From Mesocentrotus franciscanus (Eukaryota > Echinodermata > Echinoidea > Camarodonta > Strongylocentrotidae), in the NCBI GenBank assembly GCA_037976565.1, contig CP137682.1, forward strand, positions 2,668,867 to 2,732,866: a stretch of DNA of 64,000 nucleotides, written 5' to 3'. Every line of letters begins with the position of its first letter. The stretch's first letter is position 1. Made by a program: the position numbers and the translations under genes. The notes under the pieces were generated by a model. It made no database searches and had not been told where the DNA came from. It saw only the letters and a list, made by a program, of their open reading frames with translations. Positions 24,030 to 32,481 of the stretch are shown piece after piece.

Positions 24030-24451
24030 GTCCGGGTGGGGTCACTCCCCAGCAGAGGGTGACACGTATGACCGTTACCACAAATGCAAATAACCCCCTT
24101 TTGCGGTCAATTTCAAGGACATTTTGTTAGATTTAACCCCCTTTTTTACGTCAAAGCAAGGACAAAATCGTACTTTGGAATACCCCTATTTATAAGATTG
24201 TAAGGACACTTTCGCAAATTTACCCCTATTTTACCATATTTCAAGGACAAGACATTTTTCTTCCCGGTTTTCTCTTTTCCCTTTTCCTGACCCCTATTTA
24301 TCAATTTCGAGGACACCTGTGCACCCCTATTTTCTATATTACGAGGAATATTTTGTCTGCGGACATTGCTTGAAATTGACCCCTTAATTTTTCCGCGATT
24401 TTGGTAACGGTCATGCGGTCCCTAAGTCACATTGAGTGACCCCACCGGGCC
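24030..24451. mobile_element. Terminal-inverted-repeat MITE with CCCCTATTT internal repeats
   Basis: The left end has CCGGGTGGGGTCACTC, then ATGACCGTTACCA and GGTCAATTTCAAGG. The right end has these blocks as reverse complements (TTGAAATTGACC, TGGTAACGGTCAT, GAGTGACCCCACCGGG). Inverted arms total about 90 bp with gaps. The centre has degenerate repeats of ACCCCTATTT followed by AAGGACA. No coding capacity. Confidence 0.75.
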
Positions 24452-24605
24452 CAGAGTAAACTAATAAAGTAACAATGTGATTCTTTTCCCTTCATTTTTT
24501 CGCACTATAATGCACTTCAGTTTTGCAGAACCAGAATTTCACACAAATCCTCCTAAATAAAGAATTTCAACTTGAAATATTCGTCTTCACTTCCACAAAG
24601 GATCG

Positions 24606-25305
24606 CCAATTAGTGTCCTGCCGGTGTCACATATTATACGGTATTAAAATAAGCTCATCTGACCGTATAAACGCCTAAAACCCTTGAGCTTCCGGGGGCT
24701 CCGCCCATTATAGACCCCACGCCAATTAGTGACCTGCCAGTGTCCCAAATAAGGTGTCAAAATATGCTCATCTGACCGTAATTAAATGACTAAAACCCCT
24801 GAAATTCCGGTGGCTCTGCCCCCTCGACCCCACCAAGGGCCTTAAGGCGGGCCCCTGAATGCTTATCTGACAGTTATAACATTTCTGAAACCCCTGAGCT
24901 TTTGGGGGCTCCGCCCCCTGGACCCCACGCCAAATAGTGACCTGCCAGTGTCACAAATAGTTTATCAAAATATGCTCATCTGAACGTAATTGAATGCCTA
25001 AAACCCCTGAGCTTCCAGGGGCTCTGCCCTCTGGACCCCACCTCGGGCCCTAAAACGGGCCCCTAGATGCTCATCTGACGGTAATTTAATGCCTAAAACC
25101 CTGAACTTCCGGTGGCTCTGCCCCCTCGACCTAACTAAGGGCCCTAAGGCGGGCCCCTGGATACTCATCTGACCGTTATTCAATGCCTAAAACCCTTGAG
25201 CTTCCGGGGGCTCCGCCCCTAGACCTTACGCCAATTAGTGACCTGCCAGTGTCACAAATAAGGTATCAAAATATGCTCATCTGACCGTAATTAAACGCCT
25301 AAAAC
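24606..25305. repeat. Tandem array of GGGGGCTCCGCCCC-containing units (left part)
   Basis: Degenerate units of about 100-120 bp repeat the order GCCAATTAGTGACCTGCCAG, TCAAAATATGCTCATCTGAC, CCTAAAACCCCTGAGCTTCC, GGGGCTCCGCCCC, GGACCCCAC. The array is broken by the element at 25306-26966 and resumes after it. Confidence 0.85.
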
Positions 25306-25425
25306 CAGGCGCGGATCTACGGGGTTAGGGTTTAACCCCCTTGGGCCGCCAAAAAAGAAAAGAAAAACAAAAAAGAATGCACACTGGAGAGACACGTTTC
25401 GCATACGGATGACTGAGTGGACGTG

Positions 25426-25484
25426 ACACTGGAGAGAAACCTTTCAAGTGCAAATATTGTGAGAAGATATTCAACTCATCTGGT
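25426..25484 (+). pseudogene. C2H2 zinc-finger fragment, relic 1
   Basis: Encodes TGEKPFKCKYCEKIFNSSG: the conserved inter-finger linker TGEKP followed by the CxxC half of a finger. It stops where GGTCTCCATTG repeat sequence begins, so the His half is missing. A few bases upstream another HTGE-coding piece (25379-25400) is out of register. Confidence 0.75.
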
Positions 25485-25813
25485 AAGGTCTCCATTGTGT
25501 TAGTAGATGCCAGGAAAACATAACTTACGGGGGTTCAAAATAGCCCCCAAAAAAAAAAAAAAAAAAAAAAAAACGCCTCGCCGCTGGGCGGCTCGTGGAC
25601 GATGCTCAGCATCGTCATTGGGTCAAACTGTTTAAACTGTTACTTGATTTAAAAAAGACGTTATCATACACTGATTTTTAAGGTCTCCATTGTGTTAGTA
25701 GATGCCAGGAGAACATCACTTAACCCTAATAAGGCCGGGGGCCATTATGGCCCCCTCCCCCTCCGCGATTTTTCCGATTGTTCGGGAACGCATACGGATG
25801 ACTGAGTGGACGT

Positions 25814-25896
25814 GACACTGGAGAGAAACCTTTCAAGTGCAAATAGTGTGAGAAGATATTCAACTCATCTGGTAACTTAACCAAACACAATCATGT
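25814..25896 (+). pseudogene. C2H2 zinc-finger fragment, relic 2
   Basis: Second copy of the TGEKPFKCK segment with a TAG stop replacing the Tyr codon between the two cysteines. It continues to NSSGNLTKH, giving more of the helix region than relic 1. It is inactive, and copied together with flanking element sequence. Confidence 0.75.
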
Positions 25897-26196
25897 TAAC
25901 TCTGGATATAACTGTGTATTAAACTGTCACTTGATATATAAAGACGATATCATGCACTGCTTTTTTTGGTCTCCATTGTGTTAGTAGATGCCAGGAAAAC
26001 ATCACTCACGGGTCGGGGGGTTCAAAATAGCCACACAAAAAAAAAATCGCCTCGCCGCTTCGCGGGTCGTGGACGATGCTCAGCATCGTCATTGGGTCAA
26101 ACTGTTTAAACTGTTACTTGATTTAAAAAGACGTTATCATGCACTGATTTTTAAGGTCTCCATTGTGTTAGTAGATGCCAGGAGAACATCACTTAA

Positions 26197-26880
26197 CCCT
26201 AATAAGGCCGGGGGCCATTATGGCCCCCTCCCCCTCGCGATTTTTCCGATTGTTCGGGAACGCATACGGATGACGCCCCGCCGCTTCATGACTTTATTTT
26301 TTCGAGTCTTGCGCATCTTTTAAAACAATTGTTTGAAAATCGGACCTACCGTTACAAGGTCACGTGACCTTTTGTCTTTACATGTCGGCCCGAAAATCGC
26401 TCATTTTCGTGATTTGTGTACAAAACATATGGAAATATCATTTTTTTCCTAAAAAGAGATAAAACATTGGTTATTTGGTCTTGTTTAAAGTTTAGGTGTT
26501 TGTTTTGGGGGTCAAAATAGTTGAATTATAGTTACAAATGAAATAAAACAACAAAAAAATGAAATACATAAGTTAAAAAAACAAAGAAATACATAAGAAA
26601 TTATCAAAACAAGAGATAACATAAGGAATAACCTGGCTCTTCCAATTTTTTTTGTCGTATTATTATTCCAAATGGTCTAACAAATATATGTAGTGGAAAA
26701 GAAAGCTTAATATGAAGAATATATGATTTATGGGTAAACATATAAATATATGCAAATGAGTAATTTTTTTCAAAAAATTGAAATTGCTATAGTGTTCTAT
26801 ACACTTCACTTGACATGCATGCAAATTTTCGCGGCGGGGGCCGGCCGTATTAAGAACTCAAATAGCCCGGCTTATTAGGG
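26197..26880. mobile_element. Nested TTAA-flanked MITE (piggyBac-like ends)
   Basis: TTAA is present on both sides (26193-26196 and 26881-26884). The termini CCCTAATAAGGCCGGG and CCCGGCTTATTAGGG are inverted copies. TTAA target and CCCT-type ends are the piggyBac pattern. It is 684 bp with no transposase. A left-end-only partial copy lies at about 25725-25800. Confidence 0.8.
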
Positions 26881-26971
26881 TTAAGGGGGTTCAAAATAGC
26901 CAACAACAATCCTCTGCATCGTCATTGGGTCAACCACCCCTTAGCAAACAGCTAGATCCGCCCCTGAAAAC

Positions 26972-27225
26972 CCCTGAGCTTCCATCCGACAGTAATTCAT
27001 TGCCTAAAACCCCTGAGCTTCCGGGGGCTCCGCCCCTAGCTGGACCCCACTCCAATTAGTGACCTACCAGTGTAACAAATAGGGTATTAAAATATGCTCA
27101 TCTGACCGTAATTAAATGCCTAAAACCCCTGAGCTTCCGGGGACTAGCTCCACCCCTTGATCGAACCCTAGCTGCCGGGGCTTTGTCCCTAGACCCCACG
27201 CCAATTTTTACTAGGCTACGCTCTA
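26972..27225. repeat. Tandem array of GGGGGCTCCGCCCC-containing units (right part)
   Basis: Continuation of the array at 24606-25305 after the inserted element, with the same unit order (CCTGAGCTTCCGGGGGCTCC, AATTAGTGACCTACCAG, ATGCTCATCTGACCG). Confidence 0.85.
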
Positions 27226-27363
27226 CCTGGTCGTAAATACCTTAGCCTCCCCCCACCCACTTTGAAAAGCGTTCAGCGGGGCCTGCATGTAAGAGTGGGG
27301 TGATGCGGATTTTTTTTCTTCTGCCAACCCCCAAAAAACTTTTTTTTGCTCATTACGCCACTT

Positions 27364-27640
27364 GATCCAGTAATGATGGGTGGAGCGATCGAGGGCACCA
27401 GAAATAGTTGATGAATGGAAGATCGTGTTCTTAATTCCATCGTTTATTCGGTTTTCCTCTTCATTATTTTTTTTGTTGTCGTCTCTTTCTTACATAATGA
27501 GTCTTTGTTTTCTTTTTGTTTGGGGGGAGGGGGGGGGGGCGGCTGGTCTTGGCCTCGATCTGCATGTGGCGTTATAGCGTGGATCCCAGTAATGGGTGGA
27601 GCGATCGAGGGCACCAGAAATAGTTGGTGAATGGAATGCA
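27364..27640. repeat. Direct duplication flanking a 170-bp insert
   Basis: About 50 bp (GGTGGAGCGATCGAGGGCAC then CAGAAATAGTTG) occurs at about 27380 and again at about 27597. Between the copies lies a T-rich and then G-rich segment (GGGGGGAGGGGGGGGGG near 27525). Confidence 0.75.
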
Positions 27641-27852
27641 AGACACCAAGGGCCATGCAAGGACATCGGGCAGCCGGCTTGCCTTGCGAGATCAAACCAG
27701 GAGCTAAAATAAATCCAGAAATAAATCATGTAGTCCGACGTATTGATGGTAATTACTGGGGGCTAAAAAGGAAACTCCGATTAGAATCACAATGGCGTGT
27801 TCAAATTTTCGACCAATCAATTCATAATCATCGTCAGGTTGAGGTTTAGTAT

Positions 27853-28023
27853 TAGGGACTTTTAGATTTGAACGTCGACGTAGTGGACTGCCAAGTGTGC
27901 CATTCTTTCAGTTTCAAGGCACTGGCCCGTGCCCGGCAGTGCCATAAAAGGACGTCACATTACCTTAAAAGGATGTCACCGTGGCAGTCCACGTTCCCGT
28001 CGTGTAAAATCTAAAAGTCCCTA
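27853..28023. mobile_element. Short terminal-inverted-repeat MITE
   Basis: The left end TAGGGACTTTTAGATTT with inner GTGGACTGCCA, and the right end TGGCAGTCCAC and AAATCTAAAAGTCCCTA, are inverted copies over about 40 bp with small gaps. It is 171 bp and non-coding. ATT occurs on both sides if the element is taken as AGGGAC...GTCCCT. Confidence 0.75.
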
Positions 28024-28029
28024 TTAATT

Positions 28030-28780
28030 AAGTGGACTCAAAACAACATCACATTAAATTACATGTAGTCATAATTATATGCCACTACCTATTACAAAAG
28101 AGAGTGACGTGGAAGTATTGGCAATGTATTGACAATTAAATGGAGTGTATATAGAATAAGCAATTATTTACACGAATCAAACAAACATGTCAATCAGAAA
28201 AGTGTAGGGGGTCATTCTGATTGCAATAGAAGCTGTAGAAATGAAGAGTGTAATAGAAACGTGTTGAAGAAGTTCCACGGTAGATGGAAAATAGAGAAAT
28301 TAAAGGAGAACATTTTAGGCGGAATTGCCCTTCAACACTATACCATACATTTATTGAATTCAACGTCCAAGATCAAGACTCGGTGTCATATCAAGGAAAA
28401 GGAGTCCTCAGCTTGGATGCCGAATTAGAAGTGAGTCTCAGATTCAGATACAATAAACATGCATGTAAGTTCGCCTTTCTTCTCTGTGATTTTGTGAGAA
28501 ATGTAACGTGTGCACGGTTTGATTACATTACAATTTGTGGTTGTGGTGATTGTGAAATGCAACTAAAGAATAAAACGGGCATCGCAGCCTATTAATCATG
28601 ATCATGGCAATGCCAATGGAATGTTTTATGACTAGATCTAATTCTATATATACATGAGCACTGCATAGCTGCACTGACGATGACGCAGTGAGTGAGTGAT
28701 GACTCTGTATCTGTGAGCTCTCTCACGTCACTGGCGCTGGCATCGTGCCCCATTACTGTCGTCTCTGCTTGGTAATTGGT
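28030..28780. other. Intergenic DNA, no gene recognised
   Basis: Two overlapping + frames of about 100 codons (28129-28595) have no family resemblance I can name and no splice context that supports an exon. Confidence 0.35.
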
Positions 28781-28787
28781 ACTGGTG

Positions 28788-29118
28788 TAAGAGTTAAAAT
28801 TAGACTCATGCCATACTTGTATGTGTTACAATTAATATGTGTTTCTCTAGTCTCTTCTCTCTATACATATTCATTTCACATCATTTGCATCATTCACATC
28901 ATGTTCAATATGATGCTGCATAGCAGCCTACAATAACAGACAGGCAGACCTGCACTGGATATCATCTGAGTCAGACGTATTGATTTAAGGCTCTAGCTGT
29001 TACTTTTATGTTGGAGATTTAGGAGAGAGGATTTCTTTGAGTTTGGCAGTGGATTTGGATGATTGGTGTTTTTAAATATATATATTGGTAAGAGGGTATT
29101 TTTTTATATTAGTTTACA
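28788..29118 (-). repeat. Dispersed repeat, copy 2
   Basis: Inverted relative of 21393-21963 about 7 kb away and lacking the extra 240 bp. Shared phrases (on -) include CCTAAATCTCCAACATAAAAG, TGACTCAGATGA and GCAGCATCATATTGAACATG. Confidence 0.7.
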
Positions 29119-29837
29119 CTGGTATGAGTCTGTGTTTACAGTAAGACCACATGCATTCAATTGTAAGAGTGTGTGTGCGTATATGTACATGTATTGTCAA
29201 TGGATTTCTTTTGGATACTTGAGCCTAATTGTTGCATGTTGTTCACAATTTTCAGACAGAAAATGAAGAAGGAGACTATTTTGGTGTGAAACAAATGCCT
29301 AGTATAAACGGAAATCAACAAAAAATGAAATATGAAAAAGAGCAATGAAAGAAAAGAGATTACCTTGTTCTTGTAGTAGTACTAGTTTTAGATGTAGTAT
29401 TGTAAATGAAATGACTAGACTTTGAAAATGGTTGAGATGGAGTGAGTTCAGTCAAGTAAGAACATCTTAGACTAGACCCTTTGACTATGTGGACATTTCT
29501 TTGTCTCCCTGACCCTGTGTTTGTTTTATTTTGTTTTTGTATGATATTGATATTGATAAGTGTTGTATTAACTGTTGTTTTGTTTTGTGTATTTGGTTAG
29601 CCTGGCCAGATACAATGCCAATATTTAGTATTTGATTATCATAAACTGCATGTACAGTGTAGATGGAATTAATGCTCAAATGGAGAATTATGTAATTAGA
29701 AAGAGGGAAAGACTTTGAGAGAAGTTGGAGAAAGAATCTGCACTTTCCTGGAGCAATATCTGGCCATTCTTTTGGCTTCTGTAAGGTTGACTTTTAAAGG
29801 TTTTAGGTGTAGAAATGATGAAAAAAATCTTATCAAA

Positions 29838-29918
29838 TTGTCTGTTCAGAGCAAGAAAGGCATTAACTCAGTGTTAAAGTATGTATGAGTTAACGCCTTC
29901 TGGCTCCAAACAGACAAA
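29838..29918. mobile_element. Short foldback repeat of the CTGTTnnGAGCnAGAAGG family
   Basis: The left TTGTCTGTTCAGAGCAAGAA with GGCATTAACTC and the right GAGTTAACGCCTTCTGGCTC with CAAACAGACAAACC are inverted copies around a short AT loop. Related pieces occur at 47455-47716, 51350-51425 and 56318-56513. Confidence 0.75.
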
Positions 29919-30331
29919 CCGTGTTGTTTATGGCATCAAAGAATTTATAAAAAATGAAGAAAATTGGAGGGTGCTTTCATTGCTCTGTGACAGTTGAATA
30001 AATAGTTGCACTCAGAGGTTGTTCAAAGTCCTCGGTTCATTTGCGTACCTGTTTGTCATGAAAGGTAACTGATGACCAAGAATATGATATATTTGTGTCC
30101 AAAAATTTGGTTATCGGAGAAAAGATTAAGGAAAAATCTGTATATTTTATCATTTGTTTTCTTTATTTCAGTTTGTGGAAGAGAATGCAATCTCATGATG
30201 GCTGACCAAATATGGCTTCATGATCTGTAAAGTTGAACATGTCATGGGTGTGAACTTGTAATCAGGTATTTTCATTTCCACCAACTTATGTAAGTTTTTA
30301 ATTTAATACCAAATATGTATTATTCTGTTCC

Positions 30332-30590
30332 CAGGGGCGCATCCAGCCGGCGGCAAGAGAGGGGGCCAAAACATTGAAAATCGTGCCGGCAGATATTTCA
30401 CACTCAGAGGGGGTAAGGAGCACTTACTTTCAATGGAGGGGGGACAGTGCTATTTTTTCAACATCCATCCCCCCCCCCTTTGAGTGCCAGGGGAGGGGGC
30501 CAATCTTCTTTTTTTTTTACAAAAAGGGTGTTTTTACCTGTTTTGGGGGCTAGGGGAGGGGGCCCGGGCCCCTTCCTGGATCCTCCACTG
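30332..30590. mobile_element. hAT-like MITE
   Basis: The ends CAGGGGCGCATCCAG and CTGGATCCTCCACTG are imperfect inverted repeats related to the ends of the element at 25306-26966. The interior is G-rich with CCCCCCC and TTTTTTTTT runs. No clear target duplication and no coding capacity. Confidence 0.65.
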
Positions 30591-30820
30591 GGAGTGATAG
30601 AAAAATCATAATTCCTGTAGCTTAAGATGTGATTGATTAGAATATTTCACCCACTGTAGAAAAGAATTGTTTCACTAAAAAAAGAAGAAAAGAAAAACTA
30701 CTTACCTGTTGTATTATAAATTTTACCATTTTGCTGCACATGGCTAAATTTATGTGCATTCTTTCAGATAATTTTTTTTATTCTGGCAATTTCTGGGCAG
30801 GTTTATTGCTCAGACATGCT

Positions 30821-31570
30821 TAAAGATATTAAGTTGAGTTCTGGTCATGCGATTGCATTGTGAAAGAAACGGTGTGGCATTGATCAGAAAAGGTTGATCA
30901 TCTAGCACAGGCCTTCTCAACTGGCGGCGCGCGCGCTACTTGTTCTGTCGGAGTGGCGCGCAAATGTTGCAAAAAAAAAAAAACAATATATATATATATA
31001 TATATATATTAGAATAAAAAACTCAGCAAAGTCAAGAAGTCGCAGTCGAAGTTGAGCCCAAAATGTCTGCTTAACAAACAGGAAGAAAGGAGAATCTATC
31101 GTTTTTTACCATTTTATACGACTCTAAACCTGAACTCTAAACAACAATAAGCTTACGATGTGCTACCAATTTTAACATTGCCAATCTCTGGAAACATCTT
31201 CTTTTTTTTCACTTAATTTTGACAATTCCATCTTTATTGCACCAAAATAACTACACCAGCTACACCAGCTTCAGGGGGCTCTGCCCCCTACTGCTCCCCC
31301 GTTGGGGCTTTGCCCCTGGACCCCACCCGTTTTGGCTCGGTCGCTACGCTCCCTCGCACCACAGTCAAACATACAGGTTGGCACTTCAACTACAAATTCT
31401 TTTCATTTTGGCACTTCTAATAAACTAGTTGAGAAGATCTGATCTAGCATATAAGCATTGGTGTGTACTGCAAGGTTCTGGAATCATCTAAATGATAAGA
31501 AATTTGGCCCAGTCTTGGTAAAGTCACAAGCACTGTACACAGAAAGATGTATATGGGACTACACGAACAT
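30821..31570 (+). mobile_element. MITE copy split by a hAT-like insertion
   Basis: The pieces 30821-30907 and 31442-31570 together match 63073-63270 (GTTCTGGTCATGCGATT, GAAAGAAACG, then AGCATTGGTGTGTACTGC, GTTCTGGAATCATC). The intervening 534 bp is a separate element. The right end has diverged or been lost after GGGACTACACGA. Confidence 0.8.
30908..31441. mobile_element. hAT-like non-autonomous element with 8-bp target duplication
   Basis: Flanked by ATCTAGCA on both sides (30900-30907 and 31442-31449), the 8-bp duplication size of hAT transposons. The ends CAGGCCTTCTCAACT and AGTTGAGAAGATCTG are inverted repeats with 13 of 15 matches. The paralogue at 63.07 kb shows the empty site with a single copy of the 8-mer. 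The interior has a TA microsatellite and a GGGGCTCTGCCCCCT / GGGGCTTTGCCCCTGGACCCC module like that of the 24.6-27.2 kb array. Confidence 0.9.
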
Positions 31571-31910
31571 GTGGCATAAAAATCTGCCCCGATTTTTATG
31601 CTGTTAAATGCCATATTTAGGATATTAGGGCATTTGTAGAGCCCTGCTTTTAAGGGAACATTTTTTATCTTATGTTCTTCCACACTTGCATAATAACAAT
31701 GATAACGCTCACAAATTATTTTTCACCTCTTCCCAGAACTCATCTTTTTCTTTAAGCGGGGTATTTCTTTGGTCTGAACAATGTGTGAATATGAATTTGA
31801 CAGGGTCATGATCAAGATAGCAGGTCATAAGGGTGTGTATGGAATGAACTCACAAAGAGAGATGCGAGTATTACATAATTATTTTATTGTTTAATTTTAA
31901 TTATTGTTTT

Positions 31911-32280
31911 CTGATCTCCGTGTCGGCAATGAAGTCCCGCCAATAATTATTGTTTTTAGAGTTCCGAACGGGCAACAAAGTCTTGCCAATAATTATTGTT
32001 TTTATATCTCCGTACGGGCAATGAAATCTTGCCAATAATTATTGTTTTTAGATCTCCGTACGGACTATTAAATCTTGCCAATAATTATTGTTTTCTGATC
32101 TCCGTGTCAGCAATGAAGTCCCGCCAATAATTATTGTTTTTAGATCTCCGTACGGGCAACAAAGTCTTGCCAATAATTATTGTTTTTATATCTCCGTACG
32201 GGCAACGAAATCTTGCCAATAATTATTGTTTTTAGATCTCCGTACGGACAACGAAGTCTTGCCAATAAGTATTGTTTTTA
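31911..32280. repeat. Eight-unit 46-bp tandem repeat with four-unit higher-order period
   Basis: Each unit reads roughly ATCTCCGTACGGGCAAC, AAAGTCTTGCC, then the 12-bp palindrome CAATAATTATTG and TTTTT. Seven palindromes are exact and the last is CAATAAGTATTG. Unit variants repeat every four: CTGATCTCCGTGTC begins units 1 and 5 (31911, 32095), and units 2/6, 3/7 and 4/8 share their own diagnostic bases. The array therefore arose by doubling a 184-bp block. It lies directly upstream of the FEM1-family gene. Confidence 0.95.
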
Positions 32281-32282
32281 GT

Positions 32283-32335
32283 CCTCCGTGCTGGTCGGCC
32301 CGCCCGGCCGGCCGCCCAGTGCCGACCACTGTAGC
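32283..32335. promoter_or_regulatory. GC-rich hairpin upstream of FEM1-family gene
   Basis: TGGTCGGC and GCCGACCA can pair around a C/G-rich loop (cccgcccggccggccgccc). With the tandem repeat just before it, this may be part of the promoter or 5' UTR. No TATA box is evident, so the role is inferred from position only. Confidence 0.35.
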
Positions 32336-32481
32336 TATAACGCTGCTTGCTATTATATTACCGAACCCCGAACCGAACCAAGTTCGTGTAAAAAATTGCC
32401 GAACCCGAACATGGCGCCAGACTAATTACAGCACTACTTCGTTCTTATTACTGTAATCAACAGATACATCATTCTGACAAC

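Larger units (their letters stand above)
25306..26966. mobile_element. hAT-like non-autonomous element (1661 bp) inserted in tandem array
   Basis: The left end CAGGCGCGGATCTACG and the right end GCTAGATCCGCCCCTG are imperfect terminal inverted repeats of the CAGGGGCGGATC type typical of hAT relatives. AAAAC flanks both sides (25301-25305, 26967-26971), and removing the element restores the interrupted CCTAAAACCCCTGAG unit exactly. Internally, blocks beginning GGTCTCCATTGTGTTAGTAG and GACGATGCTCAGCATCGTC are duplicated about 485 bp apart. Two zinc-finger-like relics and a nested TTAA-flanked element lie inside. No transposase is seen. Confidence 0.8.

Noticed and set aside
31911..32280. CRISPR-like array (regular repeats and spacers)
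   Set aside because: Eukaryotic context. The spacers are themselves repeated every four units, which is tandem satellite structure.
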